Below the pieces are notes generated by a model. It saw only the letters and a list, made by a program, of their open reading frames with translations. It was not told the DNA's origin and did not search any database. A stretch of DNA of 64,000 bases, taken from Aralia elata. Its lineage: Eukaryota; Streptophyta; Magnoliopsida; Apiales; Araliaceae. Position 1 is the stretch's first letter, and every line of letters begins with the position of its first letter. A program made the position numbers and the translations under genes. Shown here piece by piece: positions 1 to 10,718 of the stretch. The DNA is taken from NCBI GenBank assembly GCA_034770075.1, contig CM068377.1:75467358-75531357 (forward strand). Reading direction: 5' to 3'.

Positions 1-126
1 TATGTAATCCATACATCTCTAGGTCAGGGCATATACGCTCTCATAAAACTACCAAACCTTTGCCTACAAAAATTCATAACTCTCCTCATACGCTTTTAAT
101 TTCTCCCTTATATCATTAATACACAG

Positions 127-438
127 ATGGAGAAGAAGATGAAGGTAAAGAAAGGTTGGATTGCGGTCCAAGTTGGATTAGAGGAGGAAGACGGAATTAG
201 GGCTACAAGATTTGTTATTCCCATTTCTTACCTCTACCACTCTCTCTTCCAACAACTCTTAGACAAAGCTCATGAGGTTTATGGCTACCATACCACTGGT
301 CCGCTTCGACTTCCGTGCTCAGTTGACGAATTCCTTCACCTACGGTGGCAGATTGAGAATGAAACCACGAATCATCATCATCATCAGCACCATCACCTTC
401 ATCACCTTTCTAGTTCCTTGTCCTTCCACTCTTGTTGA
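127..438 (+). CDS. SAUR-family auxin-responsive protein
   Basis: Single-exon 103-residue ORF. SAURs are small plant proteins that promote acid growth by inhibiting PP2C.D phosphatases at the plasma membrane; that role is family knowledge. The core is visible at residues 9-77: KKGWIAVQVG, then RFVIPISYLYHSLFQQLLDKA, then VYGYHTTGPLRLPCSVDEFL. These match the conserved SAUR block of a hydrophobic strand, FVIP, a helix with LLDKA, YGY/F and the LPC motif. Length, lack of introns and the short N-terminus fit the family. The start is the first ATG and precedes the domain. Oddity: the C-terminus (residues 83-93) is a histidine-rich run followed by a serine-rich tail, not part of the core. It is the only complete-looking host gene in the window. 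I cannot tell which SAUR subfamily it belongs to. Confidence 0.85.
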   Translation: MEKKMKVKKGWIAVQVGLEEEDGIRATRFVIPISYLYHSLFQQLLDKAHEVYGYHTTGPLRLPCSVDEFLHLRWQIENETTNHHHHQHHHLHHLSSSLSFHSC

Positions 439-1537
439 ATAATTATAGATTATAGCCAAGGTTTTTTTTTTTCTTTCGGTTTTGCTAGTTTTTTTGAGTG
501 AGGCAATTTGTTGTGACGGGATATGTGGAGGGAGGTCTTTTTAAGTTATCTATAACGTGTAGCATATGGGTCTCATTACCAGCTGCCAGAACACGAGAAT
601 GAGACAATTTGCATAACTTGCTAGCTCTAAATACCATGTTGAAACATTCAATTCAAAATCAATTGACGGTAAGTGATGATGTCTATTCAAATTTTTAATA
701 GAGTACTTAGCGTTTGTTTGATGTGGGTCTATGAATCTCAACAGTTATGAGGCGTTTCAGTTACATATGCTCTCATTCAAGTTTCCTTTTTTTTTTTCCT
801 CCTTTTTTAATCTTATTTCCCTAGTGGATGGAGAGGGTGCATATGGTTTTTTTCCCGTCAAAGTGAAAGGAAAAATAGTTCAAGATATATCCACTGTCCA
901 CAAACCGTCTTCATGATTGCATGTAATGGCTTAATTGATTTCTATTGATTTCTTTATTTCTTGAATTTTTCCTTTTCCATTTTCTTTTTCGTTCCCCAAG
1001 AAAATGTATCCTTCAAGACTCAAACAAAAGAAAACAACCTAAATTTATAAGATACAGTGGTAGTCTCTTTACTCAGTCTATAAAATTCAGTTGTATTAGT
1101 ACAGCAATCAGCAAATAATTGTATTTCGTAAGACCTTTATTATACAATTATTATATAATTATACCTCTCACCTACGTAATAACAATTTGTTTCCATAAAC
1201 TCTCCAAATAGACCACATTTTGAACTGTCTGTAATTAGGTTTCGAAGTTATAACATGACTGCAGAAATTATGTTTCACTACCCAATTCTGTTAGTGATTA
1301 CAGTATGTGTCATAAATTCTGTTTCAATAGTTTTTTATTATAAACAAACAAACAGGTCATAAAAGCCTTACTTTTGTAAAAGTTTCGACAAATAAGTACT
1401 CGAGTTGTTCCATTTGACCGGATATCCTGTTGTTTTATTCTTGCGTAGTGAGCTGCTACTCCAACATGTATGGTGGAATATGCATGAGTGGAAGCTAGTC
1501 ACACACACCACTTTGGAAGATATGGATAAAGTTATGT
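439..1537. other. AT-rich intergenic flank
   Basis: Downstream of the SAUR gene and before the Tat-lineage element. AT-rich, with poly-T runs near 463-472 and 788-800. The short ORFs here (for example 731-916) show no recognisable domain. I see no convincing gene, RNA gene or element ends. Confidence 0.5.
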
Positions 1538-1542
1538 ACCTA
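1538..1542. repeat. Target-site duplication ACCTA (left)
   Basis: Matches the five bases immediately after the right LTR (31720-31724). This ties two LTRs about 30 kb apart to one insertion event. Confidence 0.8.
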
Positions 1543-2040
1543 TGATGATTCTCTATCCCTAAGGTGGGGTCTTTTGTGGTTCACTCCACGCTCCGACCCT
1601 GCAATTCATGCTTTTACAGTGGTCCAAAGGGTGACACTACTGTAGGACGCCTCCGGTATAAATGTTAGTACTTAAAGGAAAGATAAAGTATCAACTGTGT
1701 GTGTGGTGCAAAATAGAGTGTCTAACCTTTATTTCTGTTTCCGTCTCTTATTTATACTCCTCTGCAGTGGAAAGTTTCTCCTCAATCATCATGACAAATA
1801 AAAGGCCACCCCACGTGGGGTGGGCAGTTGCAGTCTTGTCAACCGCCGTACTAGTGAGCCCTTCCAATTGGTTATTTTAGAGATTAACCCAAAAGGCTCC
1901 TGTACCTTGGATTTGGGCCTTCAAGGTATCAGTCTTGGGCCCCATATATTCCTACGCTCTACCGGTGTTGTTCCTTTGGGTATTGGGTTTTTGGTAAAAA
2001 TTTTGGGCCCAAACCTTTACCCCGATCTCTTTCCCTAACA
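1543..2040 (-). repeat. 3' LTR of the Tat-lineage element
   Basis: About 498 bp, alignable along its length with 31219-31719. On the minus strand it begins TGTTAGGG and ends ATCATCA. It is preceded (minus sense) by the purine tract at 2041-2056, so it is the 3' LTR and not a solo LTR. Confidence 0.85.
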
Positions 2041-2056
2041 TTGCCCTCTACTCCTT
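2041..2056 (-). promoter_or_regulatory. Polypurine tract of the Tat-lineage element
   Basis: On the minus strand AAGGAGTAGAGGGCAA directly abuts the TGTTAGGG start of the 3' LTR. PPTs prime plus-strand DNA synthesis in LTR elements. The LARD nested in this element has a near-identical tract at 7582-7598. Confidence 0.75.
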
Positions 2057-2286
2057 TATTCTACTTTAGTGGGATGGAGGAGTATAAAGCGTGACATGAT
2101 GAGTTTACCCGAGTAACAATGCGAAGGGTATGAGCTCGGGATATCTGTTTGAGGGTGTAAAGAAGTCTTGTAGGTTGGCGAGTGGGTGGTGTCAGTTATG
2201 CTCGTGGCACGAAATACGAGGGGGAATCATATTTAGACGTGTTTAATACGTCGTTGCTTGCAATTTTTCAAAGTTCGTGATAATAA

Positions 2287-2402
2287 TGACGTCAGACACG
2301 ACGCCTTAGTTACGGTGTGTGGGTTACAACTATTTATCTAAATCTGAACCGTTGGTTTCAAAATAGATGGTGGATCTGGCAAGAGGGGCTATGTATAAAT
2401 AG
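2287..2402 (+). promoter_or_regulatory. Candidate promoter of the antisense ORF
   Basis: A palindromic TGACGTCA (bZIP/CRE-type core) lies at 2287-2294 and a TATA-like TATAAATAG at 2394-2402, about 295 bp upstream of the ATG at 2697. Both are on the strand opposite to gag-pol, between the PPT and the extra ORF. Inference only: spacing and motifs suit a plant RNA polymerase II promoter. Confidence 0.4.
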
Positions 2403-2696
2403 TAAAACTCGTTTCGTTTTTCACTTTTTACTGTCAGTTGTGTTTGTCTTGTATTAGAACTTCTCTCCCTCCCTTGAATTTTTCAGCCTAAAAATTTGTG
2501 GCCGTCCGTGAGGGTTTTAGCGTTCACTTTCATTTTTTTCGGTCTCCATACTTCAAGTAAGTTGATCAAACTTACTCTTTTAGGCACTCCTCTAGAATAC
2601 TCACTGCCTTTTCCATTATTTTTGTGTTGGTTATTGTATTTGTGGGGTTTGCAAGCTCCTTTTATTACATTTTTTCTAGATATCATATTTCTAGTT

Positions 2697-3189
2697 ATGG
2701 CCAGAATAATTAGGGTTCCGTTTGGAACAGGTAGAACGAATTTGCCAACCGGTGATAGGCCTGAGCCAGTAGAGGGTGCTAGGGAAGAAGACGCTGTGGG
2801 TAGTGAAGAGTTGCATTCGAGGACCTCATCGGGATCCCCACGTGACCAAGTAGGCCAAGGGGAGGGGACCATTGTTGCATTCACTGAGCATGAAGGGGGA
2901 GCTCAAGGTGATCAGGGTGACGGTGCTCAGGTTGAAGATAATGACCCGGCATTCGAGGCTGAGCCGCTCCGTGCCGTCAACACGTTTGTAGTGGAAGATC
3001 ATGAAAAGGCTGTCTCGACCGTGGATGCCAATGCTATGGTTGGTCTAGTAGAAGTGTTTAGGAAAGCTCCCTATGTCCATATCACTCAGACAAGTAAGTA
3101 TGACGGCCGTTCCCTTGAAAACCTATGGGGTGCTATCCAACTTCCTCCTGAATACAGATTGAGAATGCCAATCGTCGCTGAAAGGATAT
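2697..3189 (+). pseudogene. Antisense additional ORF of the Tat element, N-terminal part
   Basis: The ORF starts at ATG 2697 (MARIIRVPFGTG...) and encodes an acidic, low-complexity N-terminus, then a more ordered stretch ending near LPPEYRLRMPIVAERI. It runs antisense to gag-pol. The LARD insertion interrupts it at 3189. If the LARD and one copy of its TSD are removed, the frame stays open from 3189 into 8201 and onward, which shows both pieces were one gene. An upstream extension to 2496 in the same frame exists but looks like leader sequence. The continuation resembles the plant "putative gypsy type transposon" domain (Transposase_28, PF04195). Function unknown. Confidence 0.65.
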
Positions 3190-3782
3190 TGTTGGGATAT
3201 AATATCTAGTGGGACCCATAATTCTACTATTACTTTGATTATTTGGAGAATGTAATTTGGAATGTGGAAAGTTGGAAAATGAAAGGACAAGGAATGCGTA
3301 AGGTTGAGAATTCAGAAGGTTGCAACCAAAATAAATGGCGGAGCCCACAAGAAATTAAAAAGGATTAAACCTTTCACTGCCAAAACCTTTCACCTATCAA
3401 AAGTCTCTTCATCTTCCTCTCTCTTGTATATATATCATCTCAGCAGGAAAAGGAGGGAGAAGCATAGACATACCAACATAGATATTCCCATCAGATAGTT
3501 TAGAGAGAGAAAGGCTAGAAAAAGCAGACAACAAATATTGAGTTTAGTTATTAGTTGAGGACTTGTATCTTCCTTATTATTTTCATAGTGAATTTCTGAA
3601 ATCTCTTCTCGTGGTTTTTTCCCAATTGGGTTTCCACGTAAAATCCTCGTGTCATTATTTTATTTTCACGTGTCATTATTTTATTCTACACACACTAAAA
3701 CAAATGCATATCCTCCACCGTTAAACGTCTTTTCGGCTCGTTATTTGGTGATTTGGCGAGCGGTCAGAATTTGACGTTAACA
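3190..3782 (+). repeat. 5' LTR of the LARD
   Basis: Begins TGTTGGGATATAATATC and ends GACGTTAACA. Contains a TATA-like alternating TA run near 3425-3436. Nearly identical to 7599-8195. Confidence 0.85.
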
Positions 3783-3800
3783 TTGGTGCTAGAAGGAGGG
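3783..3800 (+). promoter_or_regulatory. Primer-binding site of the LARD
   Basis: TTGGTGCTAGAAGGAGGG directly follows the left LTR. It differs at two positions from the Tat element's PBS (minus strand of 31201-31218). Confidence 0.7.
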
Positions 3801-6570
3801 CTGTTTTAGTGTCGAACTAAAATCACCGAGTTTAATTTGAAGTTACTGAAATTGCAAGTGTTATTTTTTGCTCGGAAAACTACTTGAAATCGTTCGGAGT
3901 CTTCATTATGCATGTTACAGTCTTCGACTCACACGGCTTAGACAACATGGCCATGTTGGTGTTGATTTTCTACGATAAAAGGACAGAGTCTGCATATAAA
4001 GCTAAGTTGCTTTTTATTTATTTATTATATTTTCCAATGTGTGCATGAGGTTTCTGCCATATATTAATCATGTATGTTCATAATACTTAAAATATCATCT
4101 TAATATTATCAATATTATCGATACTTGCTTTACATGTATACATAACATGAATATAAACTCATACAAAACAAGAAAAATCTCTTTTTCTCTCTCAAATTTG
4201 TTAACTTTACATATTTGTGTGCATATGAATACATATCCGCATATGCAATTACCTCAATTATATATTTGGTTAATCTAATCAATTATTAACATATAAATAC
4301 AAATTTTACTGTTGGTAAAAACAACGAAAAAGGTTTTTTTTTTCTTGGACAGATGGAGCATTTTTTACCCACACGACAAGAGAAATAAAAAGGTATAAGG
4401 TTCCTATTAAAATGTAAACCGAGATCAAATTACTCTGATCCTGATAAAAGGTGGGAATTTTTAGCTACTTTTAACCTGGAATAAGAAAGTGAATTACAAC
4501 AATACAGTCTTTTGCTATTATGACTTGAATAAATTCCTAAGGTATAACAAATATATTCAAGTTGTAGAATATAATCGCCATGCATGGATGAATAGAGCAT
4601 GTACAAGATTTCTAGTAATTTTTGTTCATATCTTGGGAATATGAGGGTTTACTTTCAAAATTAATCTCATTATTTAGTAAATTGAGATTTTGACCATTGA
4701 CGATGTTTATAAGGTTTGACTTTCAAAAGTGAGACTCTTGTTATGAAAAAGAGACATTAAGCTAGACAATAATTCTTGTGAAATAGAACTCTATTCATGT
4801 GATGTGTTAGTCCTTTTTGTTTCTTGATCTCCTTACTAAGCATATAGTAAGAGAAGTTGTACTTTATTTATTAGACATACATATAGTTCGGGATAAAAAG
4901 ATAATACATTTGTTATATAATGGTTTTTCTTGTTGACATCAATTTAGTTAAGGCAAGGAAGGAGATTCTGAAATTGCCAAAAACAATGATGACATGGTTA
5001 AAAATGTCAATGATAGCAACGGAATACCGGGAATAGATGGTTTGGCTGATACGAAGATGCAAATCTGACGATCAAGATGAAGTATTTTCCATACAAATTA
5101 CGAGCCTTTCTTATTTGGAACGACTTATCAATTATGTTCAAAGAAGGTCCATCTACTTACAAGGCCTACTACCTGCGCCTTGCACATGTATGAAGTATAC
5201 AGTAAGATATGACCCCAGCATCGACATTTGGTCATTGCTTTGGCATCGGCGTATTATCCACTTCGGCCACTACAACGCATCCGGCTATTCATGTGCCCAC
5301 TGTTCTATGAGTTTCAATCCCCCTCTCTTCGCCATAGACTCCACTTCGACAATTTTGGGCCTGGCAGCGTCGAATTTAAGCTTCGGACATCCAACTTATG
5401 AGCAAAGGGTGTGCAGACTTGGTTCTTTTGTTATGCCTTATTGGGTTTCAATAATTCAACCTTGGCAGTCACGACTTCGGCAAACAGAGCCATATCATTA
5501 ATTTATTGTCTCTCTCCGACTACAACAATAAATTATTATCATTGGCATTGACGAAGGGGTTCAGCGTGGATTCAATCATTAGATTCTGACACTTCTCTAT
5601 CCCTCTAAATAGCTTCGGCAGTTTTATTGTGCCTCCGGATAATCTTCGACGGATCACCATCGGTTGCTTCGGCGCCTACAGTTAATTTGCACCTGCAACT
5701 TACAAGATGCATAATAAAAATTGATCGGGGCTTTACCGAAATTAATGGCTTCAGATTTGTTGGCTTCGGATTGGGTTCAACATCTTGATAACTTCGGGTT
5801 CGGCATCTTAATAGCTTTGGGTTCGGCATAGTAACCTTCAACCACTTCGACCATGGATTTTCAGGAATTGCAAAAGAAGATGAAACCCATCAGTACCCAC
5901 TTTGAATCATTTCGGCCATGACAGATTTGAGGCAAGGAGAAACTCAATTGGTATAACTTTCTTTCATGACCTCTAAAAAGTATTGTTGAAGAAGGGAGAA
6001 AAAATGGAGTTCATATCTTCGTGGTCAGAGAATTTATAAAAAACGAAAGAGAATTCGGCCTTTTGGTTTGGTTAAAATAGTTTGTGGATTCGGGCTATAG
6101 TAGTCGGGTCAAGACAAATTGGCCCATGACTTATTCTAACACGAGCCTACTCTAGTTCCACTTTCGACCAAACCTATGCAATGTTCATCTCTACTTCAGT
6201 GTGTCAGATTACATTATACAATGGATTTGGATAACTTCAGCACTCGGAATAATTTTCATACCAGATTAAAAATTTGTGTTTGTCAGACAACCGCACACTT
6301 CGGGCTTCAGTCACCGTCTATTATCTCTTTCTTTGGCATGACAACACAGCTGGCGGAAAAAAAAATTGTTTTGGCATGCAGGATATAAACTTGGTATTTG
6401 ATTCTGGCTGAATTGGCTGGGGGACAGAATGTACGAGCCTGATATAAGCTTTGACGGTCCAAAATGTTCACCCATGACACTTCGAGCAGTAACGACTCAC
6501 TTCGGGTGATGAAAACTCACTTCAGATTACGTCACTTTGGCTTCATTATGTCCTCGATTATCTACATTCG
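3801..6570. other. LARD interior, non-coding
   Basis: No recognisable coding sequence. From about 5200 onward it is peppered with the short motif TTCGG/CTTCGG, for example around 5620-5860 and 6230-6560. The left half is AT-rich. The ORF at 5037-5501 (154 codons) has no recognised domain. Confidence 0.55.
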
Positions 6571-7152
6571 GCGGTATAAGGTCGGATCAATGCCTCCCAC
6601 AGGGGTCGGGAAGGCTATTATGGTGTTATAAGGTCAGATGGTGTTATAAAGTCGGATCGAAGCCTCCCACAAGGGTCGGGAAGGCTATTATGGTATTATA
6701 AGGTCGGATGGCGATATAAGGTCGGATCGAAGCCTCCCACAAGGGTCGGGAAGGCTATTATGGTATTATAAGGTCGGATGGCGATATAAGGTCGGATCGA
6801 AGCCTCCCACAGGGTCGGGAAGGCTATTATGTCGTTATAAGGTTAGGTTGATGCCTCCCACTGGGGTCGGGAAGGCTATTATGGTGTTATAAGGTCGGAT
6901 GGTGATATAAGGTCGGATCAATGCCTCCCACAGGGGTTGGGAAGGCTATTATGGTGTTATAAGGTCGGATGGTGATATAAGGTCGGATCAATGCCTCCCA
7001 CAGGAGTCGGGAAGGCTATTATGTCGTTATAAGGTTGGGTCGATGCTTACCACTGGGGTCGGGAAGGCTATTATGGTGATATAAGGTTGGATGATGATAT
7101 AAGGTTGGATCAATGCCTCCTATAGGGGTCGGGAAGGCTATTATGATGTGAT
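6571..7152 (+). repeat. About 70-bp tandem array in the LARD
   Basis: Roughly eight degenerate units of about 70 bp. Each contains GGTCGGAT, then AGCCTCCCAC and GGGTCGGGAAGGCT, then a variable TATTATGGTGTTATAAGG. Within a unit AGCCTCCC can pair with GGGAAGGCT, so each unit can form a hairpin. Shorter repeats of the type GGTTCGGTTGTGATAAG follow, to about 7400. Confidence 0.8.
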
Positions 7153-7400
7153 AAGATTGGTTCGGCTGTGATAAGGTTGGTTCGGATGTAATATTCGGTT
7201 ATGATAAGGTTAGGTTGGTTTGAATGTAATAAGGTTGGTTTGGTTGTGATAATGTTGGTTCTCTATCTATATCTTCGGTTGTGACAAGGTTGGTTCGGTT
7301 GTGATAAAGTTGATTATTTATATCTTCGGTTGTGATAAAGTTGGTTCGGTTGTGATAAGGTTGGTTCGGTTGTGAAAAGGTCAGTCATGTATCTATCTTC
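7153..7400 (+). repeat. Short degenerate repeats of GGTTCGG-TGTGATAA
   Basis: Irregular runs of 15-22 bp units built from GTTGGTTCGG and TGTGATAAGG, continuous with the array to the left and probably degenerate versions of part of its unit. Confidence 0.6.
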
Positions 7401-7581
7401 GGTGGTGATAAGGTGATTTATTTATCTATCTTAGAATTGAATAGAGCAGTGAGGGGCAATATTAGGAGCCAGAAGTTTTCGTTCGGCGTATAGTCTTTAG
7501 GTGTGACAGTTCATCTTCGGCAGTTATGGATCTTTTATTGGTATAAATCTGTGTACTCTCTTATTTTATGTTCCTTACAAT

Positions 7582-7598
7582 AAGAGAGTAGGGGGCAA
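7582..7598 (+). promoter_or_regulatory. Polypurine tract of the LARD
   Basis: AAGAGAGTAGGGGGCAA immediately precedes the TGTTGGG start of the right LTR. Similar to the Tat element's PPT at 2041-2056. Confidence 0.75.
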
Positions 7599-8195
7599 TG
7601 TTGGGATATAATATCTAGTGGGACCCATAATTCTACTATTACTTTGATTATTTGGAGAATGTAATTTGGAATGTGGAAAGTTGGAAAATGAAAGGACAAG
7701 GAATGCGTAAGGTTGAGAATTCAGAAGGTTGCAACCAAAATAAATGGCGGAGCCCACAAGAAATTAAAAAGGATTAAACCTATCACTGCAAAAACCTTTC
7801 ACCTACCAAAAGTCTTTTCATCTTCCTCTCTCTTGTATATATATATATCATCTCAGTAGGAAAAGGAGGGAGAAGCATAGATATACCAACATAGATATTC
7901 CCATCAGATAGTTTAGAGAGACAAAGGCTAGAAAAAGCAGACAACAAATATTGAGTTTATTTATTAGTTGAGGACTTATATCTTCCTTATTATTTTCATA
8001 GTGGATTTCTGAGATCTCTTCCCGTGGTTTTTTCCCAATTGGGTTTCCGCGTAAAATCCTCGTGTTATTATTTTATTTCCACATGTCATTATTTTATTCT
8101 ACACACACTAAAATAAATGCATATCCTCTACCGTTAAACGTCTTTTCGGCTCGTTATTTGGTGATTTGGCGAGTGGTTAGAATTTGGTGTTAATA
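7599..8195 (+). repeat. 3' LTR of the LARD
   Basis: Partner of 3190-3782. Differences include extra TA units in the TATA-like run and an end of TTAATA instead of TTAACA. Followed by TSD GATAT (8196-8200). Confidence 0.85.
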
Positions 8196-8200
8196 GATAT

Positions 8201-9147
8201 TTGTCCTGCCCGAAGGCCATTGGGTCGAATTACCTATAATCCACTTTAGGTATAGCCTTAGGTTTCCTCTCCATTCTTTTATTAGAGAATTGCTACTAGA
8301 TTTCCTTCATTGCACTCTCGGGTACCTAGTGTCGAATTCTATTCTGTTGATCAACACTTTCATAGCACACTGTGCTGAGCGCAAAATCAGACCTAATCAT
8401 CATTTATTCTTTTACATGTTTAAGTTTCAAAAATCTCAAACCAAAGGGTTATCAAATACAACGTCAAGATGGGAAGCCCGAGCTGGTAATCACCCCTTCA
8501 AGTAATAAAGGGTGTCATGAAGACTGGGCGTATATATATTCGGAGGGGAGGTGGCATCTCTTCCATATTTTGTAAATCCACATAGTGAGGATGCCCCTTA
8601 TAATATAAAACATAAAATTCCTCTGAGGGTAGTGGACAGATATATTCGGGACTTTGGCACCCATGTGGTAGGACAACCCTAGTCTTCGAAAGATTTCTAA
8701 GACCAAAGATTTCTTTTCGATCATCGAAGTAAGTCAGTGGTTTTTAATAATAGGTAGATATCTTTAGAAGAAATGCTCTTGTTCGTTATCGTTTTGTTAC
8801 TCGGGCTAATCTTTTATTTTTACTCTGTTTGTTTGTAGTTCTTCGAGACGATCTAGCTATGGCGAAGAGGAATATCAAGATCGATTCGAAAGCGCTAACC
8901 CTCGCGCTTGCCCCGATGCCAAAATTAATCGGTGACCTCGCTCGTGGTGTTTAGATTCCTGAACAACTCGAGGCAAGTATCCCCGCGGATGTGGTGGCTG
9001 CGGTGCCGACCTCCAAAGGGAAGGGGAAATTGAAAAAGAAAATAAGCAGTGACAAGCCGCCTTCAAAGAGAGCAAAGAAGATAAAAGAGGTAGAAATGAC
9101 CATTGAGATTGCGAGGAACCAAGGATAGAGGAGACAGTAATAGGTAT
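8201..9147 (+). pseudogene. Antisense ORF of the Tat element, central part (Transposase_28-like)
   Basis: Continues the frame of 2697-3189. The segment around 8263-8440 has FPLHSFIRELLLDF and later RPNHHLFFYMFKF. This resembles the plant gypsy-type transposon domain, where an LPLHPF-like motif is followed by a segment ending in a P-x-LFxxFF-like motif. The frame closes at 8505 and similarity continues in another frame (8480-8575, NKGCHEDWAYIYSEGRW), so a frameshift is present. From 8860 a basic region includes KGKGKLKKK and PPSKRAKKIK, which looks like a nuclear-localisation signal. Interrupted at 9147 by the Athila element. Role unknown. Confidence 0.6.
9098..9147 (+). repeat. First copy of a 56-bp tandem duplication, split by Athila
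   Basis: The sequence GACCATTGAGATTGC...AATAGGTAT recurs at 21338-21387, just after the Athila element. Once the element is removed, the two copies are adjacent with a period of 56 bp. They are part of the Tat antisense ORF and not the target-site duplication, which is only GGTAT. Confidence 0.75.
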
Positions 9148-10718
9148 TAATGAGTGGGTTTTATACCTACGAATTAGATATCTTTTGAACCCAGTTCTTT
9201 GCTATCCTTAAGTATTTCTAGTATCTATTTACTTGTTTTATGCTTTTGTTGTGCAGGGAACAGTCTTGGACGACCGTGGCGGTATTTAGCAATTCCAGGG
9301 GCAAAAGGGTAATTTCAGCAGGATGGAGTACCTCGCCGCGGCGAGCCTCCCAGGCCATTTCTCTCGCCGGGGCGAGCCTCCAAGGCCTAAATCCTCGCCG
9401 GGGCTAGCTCCCCAGGCTGTTTTTTCCCGCCGGGGCGAGGGTGTCGTTTTGCAGGTGCGGCTTGCTTTGTCTGTTCTGCATTGGTGGCTCACTAGAGGAG
9501 GAAATTGAGGAACAGGAATATGGGAGAGAGAAGAGAATTATCAGACATCCAGGGAGTTGGTATTGCATTATTCAAGCTTGGTTACACATCTTTGAAAAGC
9601 TAGGGTTTGGAGCTAAAAAGAGAAGAACAAAGGAACAAAAGGAAAAATTATCAGAATTTCATCAACCAAGGAGGCTAGGAGCACGAAATAGGAGGGCAAG
9701 GATTAGAGAAGAAGAACTACACCACACCAATTCGGGAATCTTATCACAAAAAGGGTGTATCTTCATATGTTTTAGTTCTTCTTTCTTATTTTGTAACTTC
9801 AACCATGTACTACAATCAGATTATGATGTTATTGAGATTTAATATGAACTAAATTCTTCTTTCTAAGATTGCAATGGAACCCAACTTGTAGTTTAAATTG
9901 AATGCTCTCTCTTGAATGGTAATTAGGCATTTTGTGAATTGGAGTTCATAACCTTTGCTTAAGGATTAATTGCTTGGCCCGTAATTACTTTGGTAACTTA
10001 TATGGAATTGAGAGAGGAAGTATAAGTTGAGACCTAGTTATGAATTCATGTGAAAATTGGATATTCTTTATGGATAATGTATGAGATTATGTGACGTGAG
10101 TCTTATGTATTATTCTTGAGGGTTGATAATTTGATTGTATTTAGGATAGACATATACCTAAATACCACATGTATCCAATTGAGAATCCGTGTTTAATGAT
10201 TTCTATTGTGAAAGTCCGTAATTGATAGAATGGTTAATGGGATTTTATGTGACATGTGTCTTATTGATTATTCTTGATACGAAATTCTTGCTAGTGTGTA
10301 GAATAGAGATATATCTATACACCACAATAGGAAATACGTATTTGACCATCGAGAGAGGCTTAGATATGCTTGTGATTTCTCGGGTAACAATTCTATGTCC
10401 TAATTTACTAAATAAGAGAACGTATGATGTTTAAATGAAGAGTTGGGGGAAATTGTAATCTTAGATCTTTTTATCTTGAACTTTATCCGTGTATAGTTAA
10501 ACGTTGTTTTCTAAATTGTCTTTATTTAGTTTTAATCAACAACAAACACAAACCATATTGTCATTGTTTAAATTAGATTAATTTTTCATGCGATTGATAT
10601 TTGGTAATTATTTAACATAATTCCTCGTGGGTTCGACACTTTACTTATCTTATATTACTTGTGGGCCGCGTATACTTGCGCGTGTTTTATTGATTGCGAA
10701 ATCAAGCAACAAGTTTTT
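9148..10718 (+). repeat. 5' LTR of the Athila element
   Basis: Starts TAATGAGTGGG (the partner has TGATGAGTGGG) and ends GCAACAAGTTTTT. Holds four GC-rich palindromes at 9332-9345, 9363-9376, 9394-9407 and 9426-9439 in otherwise AT-rich sequence. ORFs in it, such as 9441-9842, are not genes. Confidence 0.88.

Larger units (their letters stand above)
3190..8195 (+). mobile_element. Non-autonomous LTR retrotransposon (LARD type)
   Basis: Two direct LTRs of about 595 bp (3190-3782 and 7599-8195) flank a 3.8 kb interior with no gag or pol. TSD GATAT is at 3185-3189 and 8196-8200. A PBS (3783-3800) follows the left LTR and a PPT (7582-7598) precedes the right LTR, so it is in plus orientation. 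Interior ORFs, the longest at 5037-5501, match no family I recognise. PBS and PPT closely resemble those of the Tat element it sits in, so it was probably mobilised by Tat-lineage proteins. Inserted into the antisense ORF of its host element. Confidence 0.85.

Noticed and set aside
1543..2040. Independent solo LTR
   Set aside because: No TSD flanks it directly. It pairs with 31219-31719, the outer flanks share ACCTA, and a PPT lies on its inner side.
2483..2884. 133-codon minus-strand ORF
   Set aside because: Overlaps the better-supported plus-strand ORF and has no recognisable domain.
5037..5501. Protein-coding gene of 154 codons
   Set aside because: No recognisable domain, inside the non-coding interior of the LARD, no conserved pattern visible.
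9098..9147. 50-bp target-site duplication of the Athila element
   Set aside because: Gypsy elements make 5-bp duplications, and GGTAT fits exactly at the LTR ends. The longer repeat is explained by an older 56-bp tandem duplication.
9286..9842. ORFs in the Athila LTR (also 19885-20396)
   Set aside because: They occur in both LTRs by duplication, show no domain, and arise from the GC-rich palindromes that lack stop codons.
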